A DNA stretch of 12,505 nt from JAAFGT01 sp041485165. Lineage in GTDB: Bacteria; Acidobacteriota; Terriglobia; Acidiferrales; UBA7541. How positions within the stretch are numbered: the first letter of the stretch is position 1; every line of letters starts with the position of its first letter. Below the pieces are notes generated by a model. That model did not search any database, had not been told where the DNA came from, and was given only the letters and a program-made list of their open reading frames with translations. The stretch lies in the NCBI GenBank assembly GCA_041485165.1, contig JBGPJC010000107.1:1-12505 (forward strand), read 5' to 3'. This document shows, piece after piece, positions 6,115 to 12,505 of the stretch. A program made the translations under genes and the position numbers.

Positions 6115-6441
6115 GCTTTCATGTATCGATCTGCCCCGCATGCCAATGCGCACCTTGCAGTGCCTAACCTAATGGAATCTCGATGAGTGCGCTATCCGAT
6201 TCTTGCGCGGGCGGGAGCCAGCAAACCTCATCCAGCGAGTCTGGCGTAAACCCAGTCCGCGGAGGCATTTGACGTGCCGAGGCCAGCAGACGAGAGAGGC
6301 CTGTGGTTTACCTTCAGAGGCCGGCGGACCTCTGCGGTTTGCCGCTGTTGCAAGATAGGACACCACCCTCCTCGCCGGAACTGACCATGTGTGCCACCAG
6401 CAGACTATAGTGCGGTCTGCAGGTGGGGGATATCTCTCTCT
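6115..6441. other. Intergenic stretch of about 330 bases without a supportable gene
   Basis: This lies between the divergent methyltransferase and PilZ genes. A minus-strand frame through 6169-6498 is open but has Arg/Trp/Cys/His-rich composition with no recognisable motif, and it overlaps the PilZ gene. An imperfect hairpin, CAGAGGCC-GGCG-GGACCTCTG (6315-6334, one mismatch and slight slip), and the PilZ promoter region at the right end are the only structure seen. It may be decayed remains of the 5' part of ada or an unrelated insertion. Confidence 0.5.
6381..6420 (+). promoter_or_regulatory. PilZ gene promoter candidate inside an inverted repeat
   Basis: TATAGT (6406-6411) is a good -10 (4 to 5 of 6 matches), with CTGACC (6381-6386) as a weak -35 at 19 bases. 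The -10 lies within GCAGAC (6400-6405) ... GTCTGC (6415-6420), a perfect 6-bp inverted repeat with a 9-base centre. A protein bound to that repeat would block the promoter; alternatively it is a 5' stem. AGGTGGGGG (6421-6429) is the likely ribosome site for ATG 6442. Confidence 0.4.
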
Positions 6442-6942
6442 ATGGGGTCGTCGATGGCAGCCAGGCACAAGTATCAGGTTTTTCCGGAAACTCACCACAC
6501 CGCAGCAGAGCTTGAAGACTCACAACTCGGCATTCCCGTACCCAACGTCACGCGTTTGTTTTCTGGCGTGCCCACGCACGCCGTCGGGATCGTTGGCGAA
6601 CGCCGCGTCTGCCCCCGGGCCTTCCTGCGGCTCCCCCTGCGGTTGACGCGCGTTGGAAAGACGTTTGAGAGCGTGCCGGTCACGCTGATCACCAAGAACA
6701 TCAGCTCCAGTGGAGTTTATTTTCTCTCCCCGCAACACATCCAACCCGGAACGTCCATCGAACTCGAAGTGGCGCTGGTCGAGCGGCCAATGGGGATGGG
6801 CACGGTGCGCATGGCCACAGCCGCGCACATCATCCGCTCCGAGAAGAGCGAAACCCCGGGATGGCACGGTGTGGCGGCTTCGTTTGACAACTACGAATTC
6901 CAGTGCGACGAGGCCTTGCCGGTCCGCTTCCGCAAACCGTAG
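6442..6942 (+). CDS. PilZ-domain protein (possible c-di-GMP receptor)
   Basis: The product is 166 residues from ATG 6442. Residues 1-50 are probably a flexible N-terminus. From about 53 a PilZ beta-barrel follows: ERRVCPRAFLRLPLRL contains the RxxxR element (RVCPR, 55-59), then KNISSSGVYFLSP holds the N-x-S-x-x-G element (86-91), the two motifs that bind cyclic di-GMP. Strands end with GWHGVAASFDNYEF. There is no enzymatic partner domain and no signal peptide, so it is likely a cytoplasmic adaptor that transmits the second-messenger level to motility, surface or secretion proteins; partner unknown. Starts at GTG 6391 or ATG 6454 are also possible; 6442 fits the AGGTGGGGG upstream and the promoter position. 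Not every PilZ domain binds the ligand. Confidence 0.82.
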   Translation: MGSSMAARHKYQVFPETHHTAAELEDSQLGIPVPNVTRLFSGVPTHAVGIVGERRVCPRAFLRLPLRLTRVGKTFESVPVTLITKNISSSGVYFLSPQHIQPGTSIELEVALVERPMGMGTVRMATAAHIIRSEKSETPGWHGVAASFDNYEFQCDEALPVRFRKP

Positions 6943-6956
6943 CCTGCTCCGCACTC

Positions 6957-6965
6957 TGCTACACT
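6957..6965 (+). promoter_or_regulatory. Extended -10 just ahead of the HAD gene (leaderless start candidate)
   Basis: TGC-TACACT (6957-6965) ends seven bases before ATG 6973. There is no Shine-Dalgarno in front of that ATG, so a leaderless transcript from here would explain the start. Without it the gene could be read from PilZ transcripts, 30 bases after that stop. Confidence 0.45.
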
Positions 6966-6972
6966 CCCTGGC

Positions 6973-7635
6973 ATGCCTGATTTTTCCCGGCCGCGGCTCC
7001 GCGCCGTGCTGCTCGATTGGGACGGGACACTGGTTAATTCGTTCCGCGCCGACACCACCGCCTACCTGAAGATGTTTGGCGCGCTGGGCGTTCCCTGGGG
7101 CCTGGCCGAACTTCAACAGCACTATTCCCCCGACTGGTACCGCGTCTACCGCGCCGCGCGCATCCCGAAATCGCGCTGGATGGAAGCCGACCGCGCCTGG
7201 CGGCTGTATTACGCGGAAGAAGTCTCCGAGCTGCTTCCCGGCGTCCGGGCCGCGCTGCGCTGGCTGGGGAGGCGTTATCAACTGGGCTTGGTGACCAGCG
7301 GTGATCGCTCGCGCGTCACCCGGCAGTTGCGCCGTTTCGCGCTGACGCGCAGTTTCGCCGTGCGTGTGTGCAGCGAGGATGCCAGGCAGCACAAGCCGCA
7401 TCCTGCCCCGCTGCGGCTGGCCATGCGCCTGCTCGGCAGGAGGCCGGAGGACTGTCTCTACGTGGGAGACTCGGCCGAGGACGTGGAGATGGCGCGGAGC
7501 GCCCGCGTGCGCAGCATCGGCGTGCTGGGACCATTCCCCACGCATGATCGTGTCCGCGCCGCCGCGCCGGACGCGCTGGTGCGCTCGGTCCGCGAAGTTC
7601 CGGCGTTATTGGCGGATCTCGCTGAAAAACTATGA
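6973..7635 (+). CDS. HAD-superfamily phosphatase, phosphoglycolate phosphatase-like
   Basis: A 220-residue cytoplasmic hydrolase with all four HAD motifs: DWDGT with nucleophile Asp15 and acid/base Asp17, TSGD (108-111), Lys141 in the KPHP segment, and GDSAED with Mg-binding Asp166 and Asp170. The helical cap (about residues 21-88, rich in Trp and Tyr) is of the C1 type found in Gph, PgmB and phosphonatase relatives. Substrate cannot be read from sequence; small phosphoesters such as phosphoglycolate, sugar phosphates or pyrophosphate are usual. There is no ribosome binding site before the ATG but an extended -10 close by. Its TGA overlaps the stop of the convergent gene by 6 bases (7630-7635). 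Confidence 0.87.
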   Translation: MPDFSRPRLRAVLLDWDGTLVNSFRADTTAYLKMFGALGVPWGLAELQQHYSPDWYRVYRAARIPKSRWMEADRAWRLYYAEEVSELLPGVRAALRWLGRRYQLGLVTSGDRSRVTRQLRRFALTRSFAVRVCSEDARQHKPHPAPLRLAMRLLGRRPEDCLYVGDSAEDVEMARSARVRSIGVLGPFPTHDRVRAAAPDALVRSVREVPALLADLAEKL

Positions 7636-8529
7636 CTGCGGCGGTGGAGTAGGATTCGCCGGCGGCGGAGGGGCTTGGCCGGGTGCAGGAGAGGTCGCAG
7701 CCTTGAAGCCGGTCATGCGAATAGTCAATCTGAGGCGCGACCCGGCCTTGTCGGTCTTCACCGTGTCTTCCGAGCGCACATAGGTAGGGAACCAGTACTT
7801 GCCGTCCACGCTCTCGCGCACGATTTCGTAGGTGGTGAAGGGCAGCCCGGTCTCCGCGTCGTCAGACACTTCAGAAATAAAGCGTCCAAAGATCATCACG
7901 ATGGAGAAGTCGCGGTCGTCCACGTAGACCAGCCCTTCGAACTGGCGCAGCTTGCGCTCCAGGTGCTTGGGCTGCACGCGAAATACGTAAGTATGCAGCT
8001 CGTCGAGCGGCTGGGCGCCCACGTAGGTGATCGTATACCGCGGAGCCTGATCGCTGGTGAGTGGAAAGAGAGAAATCTGCGCCAGGTCGCGGAGGTCATG
8101 GGAAGTGAGCGGCGAGGTTTTGAGATAGCCGGTGGACCGCTCGGTGACGCGCTCGTAGCGCTTGCCATTGTCGGCGACGAATATCTCCGCTTTGAGCTCG
8201 ATGGCCGCACTCTCGCTTCCGTCGGCGGGGAACTCCTGTACTTTTATGGAGCGATGGAACCCGTAGCCCATGTGGGCGCGGCTGATCTCATCCTCCCGGG
8301 CCAGGAACCGGTTGATGAGTTCCGGCACGGGGATGGCCGGAGCCTCCACTTTGGCCGGCCCGTCGATGCGCTTCACTTCCCGCTCGGGCACCGGAGCAAG
8401 AGGGCCTCTCTGCTGCGCCGCTGCGCAGGGCGATAGGCCGCCAAGAATGGCGGCGACAATCAGCATGCGGCAGGCGGGGCCGGCTGCAACTTCGGGGTGG
8501 CGCTTTCTCGCGATCCTGTTCTTCTTCAC
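7630..8529 (-). CDS. Secreted protein of unknown function, weakly LolA-like, Pro-rich tail
   Basis: 299 residues. A strongly basic N-terminus (KKNRIARKR), a hydrophobic stretch (22-33) and a likely cleavage after AAA (residue 38, before QQRGP) mark it as exported; SPC before the site is not a lipobox. The mature part alternates charged helix (LINRFLAREDEISRAH) and strands (RYTITYVGAQPLDELHTYVF, then EGLVYVDDRDFSIVMIFGRF), a layout reminiscent of LolA-family half-barrels where the 'YVD...D..I' strand is common. Residues 281-299 are almost all Pro, Ala, Gln and Thr, perhaps a cell-wall spacer. Start GTG 8529 is chosen for the basic n-region; ATG 8466 would remove it. It lies 44 bases after the large hydrolase gene on the same strand, so the two may be co-transcribed. 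Family assignment is tentative. Confidence 0.75.
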   Translation of the reverse strand: MKKNRIARKRHPEVAAGPACRMLIVAAILGGLSPCAAAQQRGPLAPVPEREVKRIDGPAKVEAPAIPVPELINRFLAREDEISRAHMGYGFHRSIKVQEFPADGSESAAIELKAEIFVADNGKRYERVTERSTGYLKTSPLTSHDLRDLAQISLFPLTSDQAPRYTITYVGAQPLDELHTYVFRVQPKHLERKLRQFEGLVYVDDRDFSIVMIFGRFISEVSDDAETGLPFTTYEIVRESVDGKYWFPTYVRSEDTVKTDKAGSRLRLTIRMTGFKAATSPAPGQAPPPPANPTPPPQS

Positions 8530-8573
8530 GATTTCTTAGATGCTCTGGCGCGCCATCGCGGGCGCCTCGCCAA

Positions 8574-11500
8574 TCATTGCGCGCGGATCACGGAATACCC
8601 CACGCGATAACGCCCCGCGGCTCCGCCCAGCGCCAGTTCCGCGAATTCGAGACGCAGAAGCAGTGAATAGTTTTTCATCTCGATGGTCATCCGGGCATCC
8701 TTCCAGTCCAGCGCCAGGCCCGGACGCCCCGGCGTGCGGATCTCCAGGCGCGAGACGCCGCTCGAAAGCGCCAGAGTGTCGCCACCGGGCACGAAAGCCT
8801 CGCAGCGCTCGGCGCTTGCTTTGACATCGGTGTTCCCCTCCGCGGTCTTTGTGGGCTGTTGCCAGCAAAGCTGCGTGCTGTGCTCTCCCCGGGAGCGCGC
8901 GGGAATCGAGTTTACGGCTACAAATGCCTGCACGGTGTTTACCGGGGGCGCCGGGACATTAGTGCCGGGTGATTCTGTGCGGGCGCCGCTCCCGGCCGAC
9001 GCCAGGACAACAGAATACTCCACTGCGATGTGCTCCGCGTCTTCGAGGTAGATGGTTTTCTCCACCACTGCGCCGTCCGGGAACACATCGGGGGCCTGAT
9101 AGACAAGCCGCAACGCCGGCTGATTTTCCTGAACGACCCAGGAAGCGCGGTAGGCGCGGTTGAACAGGCCGAACCGCCCGCGAGCCCGCGCCGGATTACC
9201 GCCCGGGGGGTTGGGTGTGAAGGCGAAGTGGTCAGAAAACAGCCCGATGGTCGTGGCCAGGTTCACTCCAGTGGGCTTGTCCACCAAAGCCACGGCCCGC
9301 CCGCCGGCTTCCGGCGAAACGATCAGCCGCAAGTCGGAGTTCTCCAGCACCCATTCTTCATTGCCGTCGCGATCGAAATCGAAGCGGTAGCCGGCCACCC
9401 CGGTTCGCGGGATGTACGCGAAATAGACCGGCGTCTGGGTGCGCTGGCCGTTGGAGGAGATGCTCATCTCTCCGCGCACAAGTCCGTTTTCTCCACGCCG
9501 CTCCGCGGAGAGGTCCTGCGGCCGGTCCGTATTCAGCTTCAGAGTCACCGTGCGGAACTCGTGCGCCGGAACTCTGACGCTCGCCGAGGCGGAGAGCGGA
9601 CCTTCCAGCCGGAAACTCACCTCGTGGCCTGCATCGTCGAGGTTTTCCGCGGCAATGACCACGGAGTCGTTGCGCCCTTCGTGGAGAGCGAAGAGCGGGG
9701 GAAAGCTCAGCAGCGAGGAATCTTCTCCCAGCGGAAGCCGCAGCGCGCCGACCGTGGAATAGTTCATGAATGTTCCCGCGCCGTGAGGTCCGCGCGCGGG
9801 TTCAGGCTTGGCGGGAACGCCGGGTTGATAAGGCATTTTGATGTGCAGAACGCGCAGGAAATCCGGCGCGGCGCCGCGGGGGATGTCCAGCGAGAGGGTG
9901 TGTTGCTCTTGCGACCAGGTGGCCTCACGGCGGACGTCGTCGAGCGATATGTGCGCGGGGCGCTCGCGCAAGCGCAGCATCACCATGGCGCGCGCGGGGG
10001 TATAGAACATCAAATTGAGTGTGTTGCCCTCGCGCTCGGCACGGATCAGCTCGGCGCCGGCCAGGACCACTTCATCCTCGCAGCGGCTGCCGGCAGGCGC
10101 CGCCGAGCAGAGCGAGAAGCCCAGAGGAAGCAGGAGCGACTCGCGCGGCGGGATACTGAGCCGCAGGGGCAGCGTCTCTCCGGCCGGGCCTTTGGCTCCC
10201 TCTCCCGGCGGCAGGATGTCCAGGCTCTCCTCGACCGAGGCGTTGTAATCGAGGTTAATCACGCTCAGCAAGCCGCGCCCGGCGCTGCGCTTTCCCAACG
10301 GCTCGGTGCCTTCATTGCTGACCAGCTGCGTCAGCACCAGCGACGGGGAATCGCGTGTGGTTCCCAGCCGCCGCACGGCAGGGCGTACGCCGGCGTGGAG
10401 GAGAATGTCGTGCAGCGCGGCGATGGAGAAATCCGCCTCGAACTGCGCACGGTTGGCGGCGAAGTCTTCTTCCAGAGCCACCCACGAGTAGATGTCCTTG
10501 GTCGCTTCCACCACCTGGCCCTGGCCAAAAGTCCACGCGCGTCCACCGCTCAACAGCACTTGCGGCCCTGCCGGCCGCGCCTTCCACAGTTCCGCCAGGA
10601 CTTCACCGGGGGGCGTGGCCGGCAGGCAGACCAGCATCCCGCCCTTGCGAACATACTCGACCAGCGCGCGCTGCGAGCGCGCCGACATCACGAACTTCTC
10701 GTTGGCGGGATCCAGCACGGGGAGCAGGAGGACGGCGTGGCGCAAGAGCTGTTCGACGGGTTGATATTCCGGATCGAGCAGCTCGGTCGAGAGACCAGCC
10801 AGGTGGGCCAGCCGCTCAATGCGCAGCACTGTGCCGGAAACTTTTTCGATGTCGCCTCGCGTAAGCCTTTCCTGGGAATACGAGCCCAGCGGATAGACCA
10901 GGCCAAAATCCGCGCGCTTGTGGGAGGAGGCCAGAAACGCTCCCCAGGTTTCCATCAACTGCCCGGTGCGCTCGACCGCAGCGGCTCGCGGCTGGCGAAA
11001 GCCGTTGAGCGTGTAGGCGGCGTCCCAGCGGTAGTGGCGGTTGGTCCAAGGCGTCTCGTAACCGGCGGGGAAGAGAGTGTCCTGGAGGGGGAAATGGTTG
11101 AGGCCGTGAGCGCCATGGGCCAGCAGCAGGCGCGAGCTGAGTAGGGTGTTTTCCGGCCGGCTGTTCGGTGGACGCGCATCGTCGCCGGGCGCGTACCACC
11201 CGGCCTGGTATTCGATGATGACCGGCGGGAAGGCCGGCTGGGTCTTCAGCGTGTCCACAAAGAATTCGATGGTCGAAGCATCGCTGGAAGTGATGGCCGG
11301 GTCACCGGCAGTTCTTCCCGCCTGCGGGGAGAGATACCACTGCCCCATCGCGCCGAAGGGCCGGGCGAGCGCCGAGCCCGCCGCGGAGACGCGCATGTCC
11401 TGCGGATTAATGAAGCAGGGCGTGTCCAGGCCGCCGTGCTCGAGCATCTTGCACAGCTCGTCCATGTAGTGCCAGAACACCGGACCCGCATAGTTGGCGC

Positions 11501-12239
11501 GGCCAATGGCTTGGTCGTCTTCGAGCTGGACGAAGAGCAGCGGCCCGGAAATTTCGCGCTGGCCCTTTACTTCCATGAGGGAAATGGCGGCGCTGGCGCG
11601 ATAGGGAGCCAGCTCGTGGGCCACGGCCGCCAGCCACTTCCGGGCATGCTCCATGTGCGTCGAGTTCTGGAGCCAGCCGCGAGCCGCCTCCTCGGCATTG
11701 CGCGCGTTCAGACCGGCCAGCGGCGGATACCGCCCTTCCAGGACATCCAGCGGCGGCATGCCGTATTCGGGCTTCTCCAGCAGCCAGTCCGGGTAGCCGC
11801 CATTGCGCCACTCGTTGAGGATGGTGGGACCGGGGCGGGCGACCAGCTTGAATCCCTTTTGGGCGATGAGTTGGAGCAAACCACGCAGGTCGCGGCGCGA
11901 ATTGGTGTGGCCGTCGAAATCGAACTCTCCCTCGGCCGGCTCGTGCCAGTTCCAGATGATGTACAGGTCAATGGTGTTGATGCCCAGCTCGCGATAGCGG
12001 TCGAGCGAGTACTCCCACAGGCCGCGCGGGATGCGCGAATAAAAAAATGCCGCGGAATGGAGGAAGAATGGCTGGCCATCCACGCGCAGCTCGGGATAGC
12101 TCCCGTGCTGGACGATCTGCATGCCCGAATGCGCCGGCTTGGCCGATGTTCCCAGTGCGCCGGCAGGCCAAAGCTGAGCAGCGCCAATGGCCAGGACAAG
12201 AAACAGGAGAAGTGATGACCGGAATGGATGAGAGCGCAT
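8574..12239 (-). CDS. Large secreted protein related to glycoside hydrolase family 35 (beta-galactosidase-like)
   Basis: 1221 residues from ATG 12239, exported by a clear signal peptide (FRSSLLLFLVLAIGAAQ, cleavage near 30). Residues about 45-350 form a GH35-type TIM barrel: VDGQPFFLHSAAFFYSRIPR, WNWHEP (96-101), RPGPTILNEW (135-144) and nucleophile-like Glu343 in IIEYQAGWY. The acid/base motif, normally Q-x-E-N-E, is QLEDD (238-242). Residues about 430-600 look like the flavodoxin/GATase-like middle domain of large galactosidases. Beta-sandwich regions follow, then at 954-962 a DxDxDGxEE calcium-loop-like motif, then a mutarotase-like C-terminus (VSPEAGGRAVALVDKPTG). Likely substrate is a galactose-containing or related polysaccharide. 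GTG 12269 and ATG 12257 are alternative starts without better ribosome sites; 12239 gives the most typical signal peptide. Confidence 0.87.
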   Translation of the reverse strand: MRSHPFRSSLLLFLVLAIGAAQLWPAGALGTSAKPAHSGMQIVQHGSYPELRVDGQPFFLHSAAFFYSRIPRGLWEYSLDRYRELGINTIDLYIIWNWHEPAEGEFDFDGHTNSRRDLRGLLQLIAQKGFKLVARPGPTILNEWRNGGYPDWLLEKPEYGMPPLDVLEGRYPPLAGLNARNAEEAARGWLQNSTHMEHARKWLAAVAHELAPYRASAAISLMEVKGQREISGPLLFVQLEDDQAIGRANYAGPVFWHYMDELCKMLEHGGLDTPCFINPQDMRVSAAGSALARPFGAMGQWYLSPQAGRTAGDPAITSSDASTIEFFVDTLKTQPAFPPVIIEYQAGWYAPGDDARPPNSRPENTLLSSRLLLAHGAHGLNHFPLQDTLFPAGYETPWTNRHYRWDAAYTLNGFRQPRAAAVERTGQLMETWGAFLASSHKRADFGLVYPLGSYSQERLTRGDIEKVSGTVLRIERLAHLAGLSTELLDPEYQPVEQLLRHAVLLLPVLDPANEKFVMSARSQRALVEYVRKGGMLVCLPATPPGEVLAELWKARPAGPQVLLSGGRAWTFGQGQVVEATKDIYSWVALEEDFAANRAQFEADFSIAALHDILLHAGVRPAVRRLGTTRDSPSLVLTQLVSNEGTEPLGKRSAGRGLLSVINLDYNASVEESLDILPPGEGAKGPAGETLPLRLSIPPRESLLLPLGFSLCSAAPAGSRCEDEVVLAGAELIRAEREGNTLNLMFYTPARAMVMLRLRERPAHISLDDVRREATWSQEQHTLSLDIPRGAAPDFLRVLHIKMPYQPGVPAKPEPARGPHGAGTFMNYSTVGALRLPLGEDSSLLSFPPLFALHEGRNDSVVIAAENLDDAGHEVSFRLEGPLSASASVRVPAHEFRTVTLKLNTDRPQDLSAERRGENGLVRGEMSISSNGQRTQTPVYFAYIPRTGVAGYRFDFDRDGNEEWVLENSDLRLIVSPEAGGRAVALVDKPTGVNLATTIGLFSDHFAFTPNPPGGNPARARGRFGLFNRAYRASWVVQENQPALRLVYQAPDVFPDGAVVEKTIYLEDAEHIAVEYSVVLASAGSGARTESPGTNVPAPPVNTVQAFVAVNSIPARSRGEHSTQLCWQQPTKTAEGNTDVKASAERCEAFVPGGDTLALSSGVSRLEIRTPGRPGLALDWKDARMTIEMKNYSLLLRLEFAELALGGAAGRYRVGYSVIRAQ

Positions 12240-12346
12240 GTCCAGGCGACAACCCATCGGGATTTTCACACGAGTTCAAAGCCTGTTGCTACTTTCTTCC
12301 TGCGGCTTGCGGTTCTGGCGGAACTCAAGAGTGAGGAAGTCGTGTC
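12240..12346. promoter_or_regulatory. Divergent promoter region between hydrolase and right-edge gene
   Basis: About 107 bases separate the divergent starts. Rightward, TGC-TACTTT (12287-12295) resembles the extended -10 elements elsewhere in the window, with TTCACA (12265-12270) as a weak -35 at 19 bases. A leftward promoter is not obvious. GAGTTC (12273-12278) and GAACTC (12321-12326) form a widely spaced inverted pair. Confidence 0.3.
12333..12339 (+). promoter_or_regulatory. Ribosome binding site of the right-edge gene
   Basis: GAGGAAG stands seven bases before ATG 12347. It is the clearest Shine-Dalgarno in the rightward direction within this window and supports the partial gene that follows. 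Confidence 0.55.
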
Positions 12347-12505
12347 ATGAACTGGACGAAAAAGGGGGCATATATGGACCCATCCCGGACGCAAGAGCTG
12401 CGGAAAGTCGCGCTTTTGATTGAGACGCATGCATATATCCGGCCTCTGACAACTGAGGAGCGGGTTGCTCCTCGGGCCCTGATGGAATCTGCGCTTCTTC
12501 TCCTA
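12347..12505 (+). CDS. 5' end of an unrecognised gene running off the window
   Basis: From ATG 12347 the frame is open to the last base, 53 codons (MNWTKKGAYMDPSRTQELRK, then a charged helix and a Leu-rich end MESALLLL). GAGGAAG sits seven bases upstream. ATG 12374 is a later alternative start but lacks such a site. No family is recognised: the visible part is mixed charged and hydrophobic, with no signal peptide at the N-terminus. It is transcribed away from the hydrolase gene, so the two may share regulation. Being cut by the edge, it is easily missed by ORF finders that demand a stop codon. Confidence 0.55.
   Translation, partial: MNWTKKGAYMDPSRTQELRKVALLIETHAYIRPLTTEERVAPRALMESALLLL

Noticed and set aside
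4599..6364. ATAGGACACC occurring at 4599-4608 and again at about 6355-6364
   Set aside because: A shared 10-mer in 12.5 kb is expected many times by chance, and the flanks do not match.
6169..6498. 109-codon minus-strand frame in the gap before the PilZ gene
   Set aside because: Rich in Arg, Trp, Cys and His with no motif, overlaps the PilZ coding start, and has no ribosome site. It does not match the missing Ada N-terminus either.
9030..11144. 704-codon open frame on the plus strand
   Set aside because: It is the mirror of the GH35-like gene, which has signal peptide and family motifs. The plus-strand product is Arg/Gln/His-rich with no recognisable fold.
12453..12475. Hairpin GAGGAGC-GGGTT-GCTCCTC as a terminator
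   Set aside because: It lies inside the open frame of the right-edge gene and no T-run follows on either strand.

Overview
The window is GC-rich, densely coded bacterial chromosome. It reads like an acidobacterium (Acidobacteriota): there are several small secreted LolA/LolB-like proteins, a non-coding element with two 'gctgaagc'-type hairpins of the kind I associate with that phylum, and extended -10 motifs placed almost directly on start codons. The phylum is an inference from gene content and style; no rRNA or other marker gene is present. I see no CRISPR array, insertion sequence, tRNA or rRNA.

Left part (1-1143): the tail of a gene cut by the window edge, followed by two overlapping hypothetical genes (129-509 and 506-1072). 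All three are joined by 4-base stop/start overlaps, and a perfect 10-bp hairpin closes the unit.

Centre (1184-5408): a rightward five-gene group that looks like a complete lipoprotein or lipid trafficking pathway of Lol type. It has a lipoprotein with a LolB/LolA-like body (1226-2158), an FtsX/MacB/LolC-type permease (2204-3304), a LolD/MacB-type ATPase (3424-4116), a small single-span membrane protein broken by an in-frame TAA (4109-4501), and a secreted LolA-like carrier (4662-5408). A hairpin-rich spacer with its own promoter candidate separates permease from ATPase. A repeat element and a 15-bp palindrome precede the carrier gene.

Right of that: a leftward O6-methylguanine-DNA methyltransferase (5392-6060) is the C-terminal part of an Ada protein. 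A remnant of the Ada HTH domain lies in frame upstream, then about 330 bases without a gene. Rightward genes for a PilZ-domain protein (6442-6942) and a HAD phosphatase (6973-7635) follow.

From 7630 to 12239 two leftward genes encode secreted proteins: one with a weak LolA-like look (7630-8529) and a very large protein related to glycoside hydrolase family 35 (8574-12239), in which the usual catalytic Asn-Glu pair is Asp-Asp. A new rightward gene begins at 12347 with a good ribosome binding site and runs off the window. Two pairs of convergent genes overlap at their 3' ends (17 and 6 bases).
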